NCBI RefSeq assembly: GCF_003945595.2
Contig: NW_024104998.1
Span: forward strand, 4,459,790-4,523,789
DNA from: Pipra filicauda
Taxonomy: Eukaryota; Chordata; Aves; Passeriformes; Pipridae
Reading direction: 5' to 3'
DNA length: 64,000 bases
Below are positions 37,901 to 49,430 of this stretch, one piece after another. The notes beneath the pieces are model-generated. The model saw nothing but the letters and a program-made list of their open reading frames with translations, searched no databases and was not told where the DNA came from. Within the stretch, counting starts at the first letter, position 1, and each line of letters starts with the position of its first letter. Both the position numbers and the translations under genes were made by a program.

Positions 37901-38307
37901 TGGAAGAGTGTTACTGATGCAAACCTGGGTGTTTTACTCTGTTTGTCATTTTATTTTTGCGTATCACTAATAGAGTTTGTGAACTCAGCTACCAGAAAAA
38001 AAAAGCACTAGTTTGTTGGTCTGTTCCATGGCAGTGTAGCTGCAATCACATCTTGTGGGCTTAAATATGGAAAAATAGTATTTTGTACTTGCAGTAGTTC
38101 TGTGGCATTTGAAAGGATGAAGAAGAGCCTAGAAATTGTGCTAATGTGTGAGCTACATAAAGATGATGTAATCTGACCAAAACCTTTTCTCTTTCCCTAC
38201 AGACAAAAGCAGCAATCCAAGCTCTAATAGAAAAACATCAGAAAATACCAGGAAATATATTTAGGGCTTTAATGGAACGATTTCAAACACATGAGAAAGA
38301 TGATTAA
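22636..38307 (+). CDS. TMEM68: TMEM68 or TMEM68-like acyltransferase, gene B (6 coding exons, 330 aa)
   Basis: Spliced CDS joins 22636-22963, 25319-25483, 31275-31468, 33952-34012, 35805-35944 and 38203-38307: 993 nt, 330 residues plus TAA. Hydrophobic residues about 40-74 form the membrane anchor. Then come HIYKRKN, EAYSHDVW and ATLWDGHGRIWHG. The catalytic HGATPVD is at 130-136 (His130, Asp136), VADHFVFRLPG at 155-165, PGGVREALFSD at 197-207, PIIPMFTQNVREGF at 230-243 and YGGFPVKLRTFIGEPIPY at 267-284. These motifs are typical of TMEM68, an ER acyltransferase making triacylglycerol from diacylglycerol. This copy keeps more of the standard TMEM68 motifs than gene A, so I give it the symbol; whether it is the strict orthologue or a paralogue needs a tree. 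The promoter is the CpG island at 18.3-18.9 kb. A damaged tandem copy of exon 3 follows at 31646-31834. Confidence 0.92.
25319..25483 (+). CDS. TMEM68: Gene B coding exon 2
   Basis: 165 nt, acceptor ...tttaacag, donor GTAACA. It encodes GYELHGVKNIPEGPG, the catalytic HGATPVD block and VADHFVFRLP. Confidence 0.92.
26700..27634 (+). repeat. CR1 LINE, about 0.9 kb, RT C-terminal part to 3' end
   Basis: It starts in the reverse-transcriptase coding region (ggcgttcctgagggattgatg), passes a decayed catalytic box encoding SKFTDDTKL near 26786-26812, and continues to a 3' tail ending near 27634. Frameshifts and substitutions make it non-coding. Sense orientation in intron 2 of gene B. Confidence 0.88.
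28826..28872 (+). repeat. CR1 LINE 3' tail fragment
   Basis: The short run gaaggttggattcaatgatc with a trailing tctgtgatcc matches the CR1 terminal region only. The fragment is under 50 bp, so the call is tentative. Confidence 0.5.
31275..31468 (+). CDS. TMEM68: Gene B coding exon 3 (intact copy)
   Basis: 194 nt, acceptor ...taccctacag, donor GTAAGT. It encodes residues 165-229, including GHLLAIAPGGVREALFSD and GFAQVAIDAKV. This copy has the correct length and phase and must be the one used for a full-length protein. Confidence 0.92.
31646..31834 (+). pseudogene. Damaged duplicate of gene B exon 3
   Basis: 189 nt with the same acceptor (...taccctacag) and donor (GTAAGT) as the intact exon. 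A 5-bp deletion removes part of the EGH codons before the PGGVREAL motif and shifts the frame. If spliced in place of exon 3 the join to exon 4 is out of phase. If spliced after exon 3 it is read in another frame and hits TGA at 31712-31714. It can thus only give truncated products, like a poison exon. The intron between the two copies would be 177 nt, long enough to splice. Confidence 0.85.
33952..34012 (+). CDS. TMEM68: Gene B coding exon 4
   Basis: 61-nt micro-exon, acceptor ...ccctcctag, donor GTAAGA. It encodes PIIPMFTQNVREGFRTLGGI plus one base. Confidence 0.92.
35719..35742. repeat. (TC)n microsatellite
   Basis: About 11 CT dinucleotides 60 bp upstream of the acceptor of coding exon 5. 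It adds to the polypyrimidine-rich context but is not the tract next to the acceptor. Confidence 0.9.
35805..35944 (+). CDS. TMEM68: Gene B coding exon 5
   Basis: 140 nt, acceptor ...ttcacattag, donor GTAAGA. It encodes residues 250-296, including RLPLVPLYGGFPVKLRTF and GEPIPYEPNMTAEELAAK. Confidence 0.92.
35985..36154 (+). repeat. Intronic direct repeat, copy 1 (170 bp)
   Basis: Identical by eye to 36306-36475. The similarity continues beyond 36154 to about 36223, against 36483-36590 in the other copy, but there this copy is much shorter and gapped. It begins only 40 bp after coding exon 5. Confidence 0.93.
36224..36305 (-). repeat. CR1 LINE reverse-transcriptase fragment, minus orientation
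   Basis: On the minus strand it reads SKFADDTKLGGSV, the catalytic F/YADD box region of CR1 reverse transcriptase. It is only about 80 bp and is wedged between the two copies of the 170-bp direct repeat. Confidence 0.75.
36306..36475 (+). repeat. Intronic direct repeat, copy 2 (170 bp)
   Basis: Second copy of the perfect 170-bp repeat, 321 bp downstream of the first, in intron 5 of gene B. The longer tail after it (to about 36590) looks like the less damaged version of the duplicated sequence. Confidence 0.93.
38203..38307 (+). CDS. TMEM68: Gene B terminal coding exon 6
   Basis: 105 nt, acceptor ...tccctacag, stop TAA at 38305-38307. It encodes TKAAIQALIEKHQKIPGNIF and the C-terminus RALMERFQTHEKDD. 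Confidence 0.92.
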   Translation, partial: TKAAIQALIEKHQKIPGNIFRALMERFQTHEKDD

Positions 38308-40475
38308 GGTCTCCTGAACTTAAACTACTATAAACTACTCTTTAGATATAATATTCTTAAAGTCACATTTGCAAATTATTAATTCTTCTAATAATAGGTT
38401 TTAAATACTGTCCTAAAGATACTGCTGTATAATTTAAGGTAGAAATCACTTGCCCTTGCCCTTTCCCCTGTCAAGTATCAAGCTCAGGAACCCAAACTTC
38501 AAATCATTCATAACGGAGCAAAGTTTAATTTTTGATAAATGCATTCCTACCTTGAAAGTGTCTGGGTCATTGTTTTTTGGTTTGTTTTTTTGGAAAGCCT
38601 TTGTGTTCATGATCTGTCCTTTTTTTTTGGTGCATTGACATCTCTCCCACCCCCCTCACCCAGAGATGGAGTCTTACTGTTTTTTATCCTCATTACTGTA
38701 AGTAGGTTTTTCAGGCCAGATTAATGCTGTGCAACACGTAGGAAAACTCTCCGTAGGTTGTTACTCTAACACTAGTGAAATACAGTCAACCTTTGGCCTG
38801 CAGAACCTCTAGCAATGACTGCAAAACCTGTGCTGGAAAGTGTTTGGTTTTACTGGGTGAGCTCAGAAAGAATTTGGAGAAGTCAAAATTGATTAGAGAA
38901 CTGCAGTGATCCAAGGAAGTCTGTTACAGAAACCACTCCGATGCAGTGAATGAGAACCCTGCAACACAGCTCCTGTTTCAAGCCAAGCCATATTGGGTAT
39001 CTGCTGTTCACTAGAGACTTGTCCTGTATATTTCTCATTTAATCTACAAATTCTCTTCTGAAAGAATGAGCCAAGCATTTAAATGTCAAGAAGTGGAAAT
39101 GGGAGTACTGTTTTGTAAGATGAGCTCACAAAGGTTTATTTTGAAGGGAAGAAAAAATGATTACAACACTCTTTAAAAATAGAAGTTCTTTTGAAAAACA
39201 GGATAGACATTCCCAAATAGCCTTTAGATCTAGTATGTGGGTAAAGTGTTAAACATACATATTCTTCAAACAGGTATTTACATAAGTTATTAAATCAGGG
39301 TTGAGGTGGAAGTTCTATATACTTTCCTTAAGTGAAAACAATTGAATCAACAGGAAGGAGTTGCAGGATTGGGCTATTGTGCATTTACAGCAAATTGTAT
39401 TGTTATATTTTTTCTGAACTAAAACCTGTGCTTTTATTTCCAATTAGGAAATATCTGAAATATTTCTTCTGATTTCCAGCAAGTTTAATCTACAGTTCTT
39501 AAATTAACATTTGGGACAGTTTTGGTTTTGGGATGAGGACAAATTCCTTAAGGAAAGACAAAAGAGGTTTTTGCTGTATGACATCGTCTCCTTTCAATAT
39601 TGTTGGGGCTTGACCTTTTCTTAAAAAACCTCCACGCATGCCCTCCAAAAAAACCCCAACACCCAAATTTTGAAGGAACAGTTGTATTCGATTTAGTATC
39701 CATTCCTCTCACCATTTCAGCACATACATTGCTTTATGCTCCTTTAAATGTTTAAATTAGTGACATTACATAAGTGCATGTGGATGATGCCCTACATTAG
39801 ACACTTTTGCATAAAGTGATGTTTTACTATCAGTTATGGTTTACAGGAAGCAAAAAGCTTACTTATGATGTTATTTTATATCAAAAGCATTTTATGTGGA
39901 GTTAAATTAAGTTTTTTTTAAAGCTTTGGGAAGAATCATGTTATACAAAAGCAAATGCCCATTCTAAAGTTTTTTAAATGACTTTGGTTTCATTTGAAGG
40001 CAGAATTGTGTTCTTTTTTATTTATTGGTATGTGTTTAAAAAATATTAACACAGTATGTCATTAAAATGATAATGCCAAATTCCTGCATTGGAATATAAA
40101 TTAAGTATGACCTTTTTTTTAACTGTCCAACTTGAAGAAAATGTGCATCAGTCTATATTGTGAACATCTCAAAGGCAGATGAACATATTTTGTGTTGAGG
40201 TTGCATATATATGTAAAAGAAAACTCAGTCTAAAAAGTTCTGTTAGACATGAACAGACATTTTTTATCAGAGATTTTGTAAAATTTATTTTACTAAATAT
40301 GTGGGCTGTTTGCTGCAATTTTGTCCCTTTAAGTATTGAAAGATGAGTAAAAAAAATGAAGGGCAGTATTGGTACTCTTTTAAGTGTTCATATTTGTATA
40401 GGCCTTTCATATTTATTTCTATATATTAAAAATGTATAGCAGACACCTTTTGAATAAAATTGACAACTGGAATAG
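38308..40475 (+). other. TMEM68: 3' UTR of gene B
   Basis: AT-rich, repeat-free stretch of about 2.15 kb between the stop codon and a canonical AATAAA at 40453-40458, followed by a GT-rich run (tgttgtgtttg) at about 40491-40501. The absence of CR1 and the position of the signal fit a single long 3' UTR. Earlier signals may also be used (for example ATTAAA near 40061). Confidence 0.65.
40453..40458 (+). terminator. Poly(A) signal of gene B
   Basis: Canonical AATAAA with a GT-rich downstream element about 35-45 bp later; cleavage is expected around 40470-40480. Confidence 0.65.
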
Positions 40476-40479
40476 ACTT

Positions 40480-41664
40480 TTGAAGTTCTGTGTTGTGTTT
40501 GAACTAAATGGAATGATACGTGGCCTGTCCTACTGAGTCTTCAGTGGCTTTGAGCAGCACGTCATACCCTTGAGAAGCCCTTCTTGCCTAATGTCTGCAT
40601 AGGGGGGGAAGGATCAAAACCTCAGAAGGAATGAATTAAAGGAAAAATAATTCAGACAATGGTGGAATAAAGGACAAAAGTCACATAAACAATAGGGACT
40701 GAGTTTTAATAGTTGCAGTCAGTGCTGCAGGAGGCCTTAACAGGCACTGCAATAATACTTTTTTAAGGGTCCTGCAACAGAAAATAAGTCATAAATACTG
40801 ACTACTAAGGTTTATTTGTACATATTTAGTGTGTGAATGCCTACTTTATTGCATTGAAAAAGGGGACAGACCTGGAATGACACTCTCACAAATAAGGTTA
40901 TAGACCAGGCATCCTTTTAGCTGATTTGGTTTACTATGCATCAGGCAGAAGTATTCAAAGGAAATTTTAGCAGCTTGAGACTAAACCACTCATTGCCTGG
41001 TTAGCCTTTGGATATGCTGAAGACATCACATGTTTTTCTCCATGCGAGCATAAGCAGGGTGTGTATTTTTAGGTTGTTTGGAAGTAGACTGACTGCTGTA
41101 CTGACAGGTATTCATGATTATCTCTCAGCAAGACCCAAATCTCCTACTGGTCAATTTACTGTCCTGTTGTGTAATAGCAGAGCTCAGTCTGAACATCTAT
41201 TATTAGGATACTTTCACATGAAATTAATCTCTGCAAATGCAAGGTAGAGCAGTTAATCAGCATTGTCAACACAACTGTGTGGTTCATCCAGTATTGGGTT
41301 TGCTGTACAAGTGTACCATTATGTTGCTTCATCCTATTATTCTGTATAAAAAGATACAGCTATGATGACAGTGTGTTAGCTCTAGAGGGCTTAATCACTA
41401 TTAAGCCCAGCATAGACACAAGAATGCTTTTTTTGGTGTTACTTTTGCATGAAAAAATTATGGTACCAAAAGTAAATGTGAAAGTGCATGGAATTGCTAC
41501 ATGAGTGTAGTAGCACTGAAAATACATGTTAAGTAAGATAATTCTGCAAAACATGTCTGCTAAAACTTAATGAGGCAATCCAATGACACTTTCTTAGATC
41601 TATTCCCTTCACTTTTTTTTTTTAACTCAGAATTAGGCAAAAGAAATGACAGTCAAGATTCTGA
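40480..41664. other. Intergenic, no gene recognised
   Basis: AT-rich sequence downstream of gene B. Short open frames of 60-80 codons at 41008-41247 and 41277-41504 have no family resemblance. Confidence 0.6.
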
Positions 41665-42096
41665 AGGTGATCAGAGGGCTGGAGCACCTCTCATTGAAGA
41701 CAGACTGAGAGAGTTGGGGTTGTTCAACCTGAAGAAGAGAAGGCTCAGGAGAGAGTTTAGAGCAGCCTTCTAGTACCTAAAGGGATCCTGTAAAAGAGCT
41801 GAAGATGGGCTTTTGACAAGGGTATGTAGCAACAGGACAAGGGGCATTGGCTTTAAACTGAAAGAGGGCAGTTTAGATATTAGGAAGAAATTCTTTACTG
41901 GGAGGCTGGTAAGGCACTGGACCAGATTGCCCAGAGAAGTTGTGGATGCCCCATCCCTGGCAGCATTCGAGGCCAGGTGGATGGGGCTTTGAGCAACATG
42001 GTCTAGTGGAAAGTGTCCCTACCCATGGCAGGAGGGTTGGAACTGGATGATCTTGAAGGTCCCTTCCAACTCAAGTCACTCAGTGATTCTATGATA
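41665..42096 (+). repeat. CR1 LINE 3' fragment (~430 bp)
   Basis: It contains the landmark runs ggctggagcacctctc, gagttggggttgttcaacc, ggcattggctttaaactg, ttgtggatgccccatccctgg and gatgatcttgaaggtccc, ending gattctatgata. Sense orientation, well preserved. Confidence 0.9.
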
Positions 42097-42139
42097 CTTT
42101 TCTCCTCACTCATGGGTTATTTGCAGTATTAGCTTGTCT

Positions 42140-42178
42140 GCCTTTTTTTTTTCTTTTTTTTTTCTTTTTTCTTTTTTG
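42140..42178. repeat. T-rich low-complexity tract
   Basis: Interrupted poly-T with single C residues, about 45 bp downstream of the CR1 copy. Confidence 0.8.
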
Positions 42179-45100
42179 AATAATTTTGTTTTGCACAGGT
42201 GGTTGCAGATTTATCACAACTTTGAATTTTGTTACAGCATACATCACATGCATACTGTATGTTACTTCATGAAACATTTTAAAATTATTATAATCATCCC
42301 TTCATGTCAGAAAATTGGTCAGAAAGATGTAATAAGCTTTGGAACTGTAAGGATAATTTTCTTAAAACCTGAAGTGTTTGCTAACACTTCTCACTTTTGC
42401 ATCTGTGTGAAACATTACAAGAAGGTGAGATGCCATTTGGAATTAACATCAGGCTGCATATATAAAGCAGACCCCAAATTTTTTTCCCCGCTGTGGAGCT
42501 GAGTTGACTGTTGTAGAGCAGATCCTTTTCCACCAGGCCTTATGTTACAGCTATCATGAGAGAAAGCCCAGCATTCCCTGTTGTCCATACTAGTTAATGT
42601 AATGAGAGAATGCAGCACAATTCATCAAATCACTTTTGGCTCCTGTTTTCTAGCTAAAACCATGGCATGCACTGGGAACAAGAGATGCTGAAGTTCTAAC
42701 AAAGTACAGATGGAAGTATCACATTATTCAGAGAAGATCTTAAAAGTTTAAAAAATAAAAGCCAAGAAACAGAACCATTTTTACCTAATTCTTTCTAATG
42801 GGAAACAGAATGTGCCAAGCATCAGGGAGGATAATTGTGTCATCTTTACAGGGAATTTGTGGCAGATGAATTGGGATGAGTCCCATTGCAGATGGGGCTG
42901 ATCTTCATATATTCCAGAGGGGTTTGCTTTTCTACTTCTTCCAGTAGTGTTTTCTTATGGTCAGGTCTACACTTTGCTCAGAGCAACTTATTTTTCTTTC
43001 AGTTACTTCCTAAGTGGGAGAAGAAATGGAGACCCCAATAAACATTTGTTAGTTCTCTTTTTGATCTATTTGAAGTCTACCAAAGGTATATGGAAGCTTT
43101 TCTGAGTTCTTATTTCAACTGCTGTAATGGAGTTGCCAGCTCTACAGACACTTCTTTAAAGTGATTTCTCCTTACCATATATAAAGCACTCTCCTGACAG
43201 ATCCACCAAAACTTTTGAAGTGTCCTGTCTATTCAGAAACGAATTAATTTTTTTATGCCCTTCATGAAGTGGATTAATTTTCTGAACTAATGGGCACAGC
43301 TGTTGCAGGCTTGCTTGTTTAATGTTTTTTACCATAGATTTCCACATTCCAGACGCACATTTTGGTAATATCTGGCTTTGTGAGAACAAGCTTCAGGGAA
43401 AAGACACTGCAACTTGACTCAATTCCTGAAGGTATTAATGAAAATATAAACCAAACTCCACAGCTTAAGTAAGCACGCACAAACCCCAAACTACTTTTGG
43501 AATTCTGATTCTGCACAATCTTGACTCATGTTTATGGAAACAAAATTTCCTGGCTCTGTTTTTCTCCTTGCAAAATCTGGTACCAGCGTAGAAGCGCAGC
43601 AGCTGTGATGGCATTTCCTGGACTTAAGTTGCCATCTGACTTGAGCAGTGGTGGGGGCAGTTATTTGGGAGGAGTAGGCTTAGGAGAAGACTTCAGCATC
43701 GCTCAGGGCCTGTCTGAAGCAAAGTATAACTCAGTAGCATCTAGTGGAAGATGTCTAGTAGTCAATGCTGTATTAGACTTGCTCATACAGGTAGCAGCAC
43801 CTCCAGGCTTGCTGCTTCCCCTCGAAAACAAGCTTGTCATCATGCATGTTACCCAATTCCTCTCTCTGTCACTAGCCTTGGTCTGTAATCTTTCCTGCAG
43901 ATTCCCCTGCTCCCCATGATGTTCAGGATTGTTCAGGACAAGCCTTGTATGACACTAAAGCTTCGCCTTTGCAAGGGGGCGAAACCAGCTCGAGTGCCTG
44001 CGAATCATGTCTCATGGGGGCAGCGTGTGGTGTGGTGCTATGGTGGGCTGCCTTTGCAGGGCAGTCAGAGGAAGGGGCAGCAGCCAGGCTGGTCCAGCCA
44101 CCCCAGACAGTTTTAAGAGGTGCAGCTGGCCCAACCACCCTGTTTTCAGTGCCTTATGTGCCCTGGAATATCTTTTTCAGCCTGGGTTCTGGCTCAGGTG
44201 TGGCTGCACACACAGGAAGTTAGAGCTGAGGCAGTAATGTGGTTCTGGTCTTTATGCACATCCCACTACTTCCTTTAGGATCCCCACAGAGAGCAAACCT
44301 GATAAGGGAAGGCTGCTGTTCTAATGAGTGAGGGAGCTTTATATGAAGAACCTCTGGTATTTTTCTGTCATTGTACAGTATACAAAAACACCATTTCTAG
44401 AAGTCAATAAGCTTTCTGCATAGCAGCTGTAATACATGAACCAACAGACAGTCTTATATGTGTAATTTATCCACCCTTCTGTGCAGCAACGGGATCACAC
44501 ATAGGTCTGAAGTTGTGCTGAACACACTACTTTCAAGCTGTTTTGGTTACTCCGTGCCCAGTACTTCATTTGCAAAGGTTTCCTTATGAGCCAGTGGGTA
44601 TCCAGCTTGACAAGCATTTAAAATTGGAGGATGGCTTTTTTTGCTGTCTGCAGCAAGGTGAGTCAGGAGAGCCTGGCATGTGGGCAGCTATGCACCCACG
44701 AGTGCCCGAAAACACACTTCAAGAAAAGATGAGAGTAGAGAGCTGACTTAAAAAGGCAGCCAGAAAAATCTCAGCCACTGGAATGCATCAATCTGTCTTT
44801 AGTTTCTTAACTCATAATATCTTACCATTAACAGCTACAGGATGAGATACTGTCTGACTTAATTTACACAGCAGCGTAGGTAAGTGTACCTGTGTGTGTA
44901 TGGGTGATGCCCTGTTTCTTTGGTAGAAACAAGAGCATGAAACCTACTTCGGCTGCTGTTGCAAGGCAAATAGGAGACCATTATTATTCAATCCACCTGA
45001 GCTTTTCAAATGTCAAGATAATATCGCTCATGCTTGCTTTGTCATTATTATGCTTAATCATTTTTATTAGCTGGTGAACCAAGCAATTTTGGTAGATGTG

Positions 45101-46334
45101 CTGATTTCTAGCAGATCGTCCCTTGAAATCATGCAGCAAAACACAGATAGCAAGCAAGTAATTATTTCCACAGCCCAAGCTCCTAATTTTAATGCAGGTC
45201 TCTGTAATTGTAGGAACTAAGTCTATGGGAAGTTTTCATCAACGAGGAATTTGTCCACCTCTGAGGAGTTGGGCCCCATTTCCAGTGTCGACAGCATCTG
45301 TGTTAGCAGCATGCTCACACTGGGGCAAATAAAGCCAGAAACACTCAGGTTCCAGAATAATGTTTCCGTATTTGTTATATTATGTATATATATCGGGATA
45401 TTCCTAAGCTCCAGAGAAAAAACACAAAGGACTTACAGGTTTCACAATGAGGGAAACTGATATATTTAAATATGAAAGGGCAATTTCACCTGTAGAAGGG
45501 GGACATCCCAAAAAAGACTGAACTTTTCATATCGGGGTTCTCCTTCCGAAGGAGCTTGATTGCTTTGGCACGCTCTCCTGTTTTGACAGTCCCTGCTCCT
45601 TTCCAGGCAATGTGCCAGGCAAGAGACAGCAGTGGAGACAGGCAGTCAAAGGAAAACACACGAGTCTGTAATATCGGCTCTTTTGGGACAGCATGAGGAC
45701 CTACTTCCATCAAATTTAATCAGATTTAATACTCAACTGCTGTTGAGCAGATACTATTTTGCAACTGGAGAGAGGAAAAGATATTTGGCTGAACACAGGT
45801 AGGCTGTGTTGGGAGAAGGTGGTGGTGATTCAGCCCAATATAAATGTGCCACTGCTGGGGTGGGGCAAAGACAATTTTAAGAGGTGCAGCAAGTGCTGGC
45901 AGCTGCATCAATAAATGAATAAGTCAAATGAAGAAAACATCGCTGGCTCCAGGTAATTCGTATGCCCATGACCCAAATTTCCCTTCCTGGCATCCCATAA
46001 TGCTCTGTACTTGTGCTGGATTTACCATACGTATCAGCAGAAAAGCTGAAGGTTTATTTCTCCCAAGAATCCATTTGTCTAACAGCAGCACATCTATAAT
46101 GGAAACAATTGATCCTATACAGATTGCTGGACTGTTTTTTTCCCCCTCTTCATTACATGCATTTTGGTCCTTTTTTTGGTGAGCAGTGCTGCCCCATTAC
46201 AACCATCCTCATAAAAAATCACCAATTTTAGCTGCCACTAGCACATACATTACTTAGCAAGGCAGATTGTCTGAAGTTAGAAAAACTGTCAAAAAGCTAG
46301 ACGTATGAGAAGTAGCTGAGGTCACTTGTTTTGT
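42179..46334. other. Intergenic, no gene recognised
   Basis: About 4 kb with no exon or repeat I can support. Overlapping short frames near 43521-44237 lie in a locally GC-richer patch and lack any recognisable domain. A ~20-bp near-identical phrase (ttttaagaggtgcagc) occurs at about 44111-44126 and again near 45874-45889; it may belong to an unrecognised repeat. Confidence 0.5.
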
Positions 46335-46698
46335 TAAGTGTAGAGGAGACTGAGGCGAGACCTCATTGCAGTGTACAACTTCCTTGAAGGGAAGAGGAGG
46401 GGCAGGCACTGATCTCTTCTCTGTGGTGACCAGTGGCAGAACCCAAGGAATGGCTTGAAATTGTGTCAGGGGAGGTTTAGGTCAGATATTAGAAACAAGT
46501 TGTTCACCCAGTGGGTGGTTGGACATTGGAACAGGCTGCCCAGGGAAGTGGTCACAGCACCAAGCCTGACAGAGTTCAAGAAGCATTTGGACAGTGCTCT
46601 CAGGCACATGATGACTCTTGGTGCTATCCTGTGCAGGGCCAAGAGTTGGACTTGATGACCCTTGTGGGTCTCTTCCAACTCAGGATGTTCTATGATAG
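46335..46698 (+). repeat. CR1 LINE 3' fragment (~360 bp)
   Basis: Landmarks are ggaggtttaggtcagatatt, ttggaacaggctgcccaggg, gtgcagggccaagagttgg and ccaactcaggatgttctatg. It is the same subfamily as the minus-strand copy at 17111-17269. Confidence 0.9.
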
Positions 46699-49322
46699 CT
46701 CAGCATGGCTTAGATAGTGCAGTTATTCCCCTCTGTAAGATGAAAGTTTTTTTATATGCGTGATCCCTAAAGATGTCTGCCCTGGCCAGCCTGAAAGTAG
46801 CCCTCCCTGTCTGACCACCTTGTGGAGTTAGGTCTGCTCAGTTCACAGTTACAAATGCCATAATTTCCATAGCATGGAAAACCCCCAAAATTGCATCTCC
46901 TTTGCTGATATCTGAGGGCAAGTGAAGGAACTATCTTTGAACAGGGAAGCTTGCAGTGTGAAAAGTTGTGCTAACATTTTGGCTTCCGTTTTTTCATTTT
47001 TTTCCCCCAAGCATTTTGGCTGTAAGTTTGCAGTCAGTGTTTCTGATATCAGGAATAATAAGGGCATGGGGAATTTAAAAGCACTGCTGCCTTGGCGCAA
47101 GTGGAAAACCACAATGCTGAAGCAGAGGTTATTCCTTTGAACACTAGCTGAGCACCTCTGAGCATTCACACCAAATACTGCACTCGCGTCCTGACAGCTT
47201 GCAGGATGAGCTCAGATTGGTGCCATGTACCCACTTAGACAGCAGCAATGCAAGCTGGCACACAGGGAGCCAGTTATTCGTGCAGCCTGATGTAGACTGA
47301 AAAGGCCAGTATGAAAAAGTTGTCTTTGCAGCCTCTGCTTAAAAAAACAGACGTGTGGGACCTGGAAAATGCCAGAACACGGAGCACTGCCCTGCCACAG
47401 ATAAAAGCTCAGCTCTGGCAAGGCAGCAGACAACGGTGCCCAGCTCCATTACTCACCCTTCCTGACTCCATTACTCACCTGTCTGACTGGCTGTATCTGC
47501 TTGCTGGCTCTGCCTACTCCTGCTGCGTGATTTGATCTGTATACCTATGCCTAGACACCTAGGTGCAGAGTCTTTGTATATTTGTCCCAGGCAGTTAAAA
47601 GATAAATAACAGGGAATCCTGAGCCTAGAATCTTCTCTGCTTTCTTTCCCCTACACTAGCTGCCTTTATAAGAGGCAGAGCATCTCCCTTGGGATCTGTC
47701 TTCAGGTATAAATTCGAATGGCATCCTCTTTAATACTTCTTTTGAATTGAGATAGTAGATAATGCAGAGCAAATTACTGCTTCTGATAACTCAGGTTTCA
47801 GAGAAATGTCAGATAAAGTCTTCAAGGCAAATTGTAATGAACACAAGACTTTTATGTTCTTCCAAGATTTTTTTTCTTTAAGGCTGCCCTATTTTTTCTT
47901 CCTCTTCCTTTAGGAAATGTAAGAGCTATGATCTCAGAAGATGTTGCACATGTGCACACAAGAAAAACTACTCCAAAGGATAAAAGTGCAACCAAACAGT
48001 TCTCTTCCTATTTTAATTCTGCTTCAGGCAGAAATAAAAAGAAAGTATATTATCTCTCTGCACAGTCAGAAGCATCCTGTAGCATAGGCTGCTGGTGAAA
48101 ATGAATTATCTATGCAAAAAAAGTTAATTAAAGAAAACGTTTTAGAAGATCTATATTCAAAACAATGTTGAAAAAAGTTAAATTCAAAACTGAGGTTTCT
48201 CATATCCTACTTGCATGCACTACTAGGGGAATGGCACACCTGATTGGAACACAGTACAGTGATGTGTCAGTCACTACTGAGGGAAGAGTTGTGCCATGCT
48301 GGATCAGATCATTAGCCATATCACCATCTAAACCAAGGCACACACTGGTGAGGACTACAAAGTCCTGCCAGACAACTTGCCCTTGTGCAATTCCATAGGG
48401 CTGCATGGTAGGTGAGACAAATCCAGACAAAGCAGGAATGCCCCTGTGCCCTGCAAGAGGCACAATATTCTTTAAAATGGGCAGAAGCCAGAGGTGACAT
48501 CATGTAGGTGGCTGGGTGACAGGATCAGACAGAAGCAGAAATGATCCTTTTCCATTCCCTGCTCCCCAGCCCACCATCGTGGTGTGTCAGAGATCCAACT
48601 GGGAACTGAGAATGTATACTGTGGACCACACTTTTTGGATCCCCAAATTTCCAAGAACATTTCTCATTTAATTGCATATTTTCTGGAGATGTCTGGTTCT
48701 AGCAATTCATACAGGGAAATCAAAGATGGAAGTTTCACCCTGCAATTCTTTCTGCAACAAAGCCTCACAGAGGTGCTCTACAGGCAAGGTAAAATAATTT
48801 TATATGCTACATAATACACCACTTTAATGAAATCCTGTCCCATTAGGGTGTTGAAGAAGCTGTTATCACTGAATCTCATGTTTTATCAGCACAGTGTAAC
48901 AGTTTGGGATAAGGTGATGTGACTAAATGTGAAAAACTGGTAACTATATAAATAGAATGAAGTTGGATAATTATAACTTTCAAGATCAGATGGATCAAGT
49001 ACAAAAGCTAAAGCCCATCTAAAGGATGAATTTGATTCCTTATTAGTTACAAGTCACACCTAGTAGTTAATGCCACTTTAAAGAAAGATATAACCATGAA
49101 GGATAATTATTCTTAATAGCCAGTGATGTCCTGCCTGCTTTCTGCTGGGGCAGAGAGGGGAGAGCTGTAACCCCTGTGTGAGCACCAGTGTTTCTCACAG
49201 GAGGCAAAACAGCTCATGTCTGCCTTTAAATCATACAATGGAACAGGCTTCAACCTCATTTTTCCTTTACAAGCATGGAGTACACTGCACTGTGTATCTT
49301 ACTCACATGGGTAAGATATTTG
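46699..49322. other. Intergenic, no gene recognised
   Basis: No supported exon. A short direct repeat (ctccattactcacc, two copies) lies at 47440-47480. Open frames such as 46849-47169 (minus) and 48200-48463 (minus) have no family signal. Confidence 0.5.
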
Positions 49323-49430
49323 GAGGTGCTCATTAAAGGAGATCGAGTTGACAGGGTGGTGTTGGGTCATGGCTTGGACCCGATGATCTCAGAGGTCTTT
49401 TCCAATGTGGTTGATTCTGTGATTAAGACA
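49323..49430 (+). repeat. CR1 LINE 3' tail fragment
   Basis: The run ggtggtgttgggtcatggct followed by ggacccgatgatctcagagg and gattctgtgatt is the terminal ~100 bp of a CR1 element. Confidence 0.8.

Noticed and set aside
43521..44237. A cluster of overlapping 60-130-codon frames in a GC-richer patch.
   Set aside because: Several frames are open on both strands at once, which points to composition and not coding. No family resemblance.
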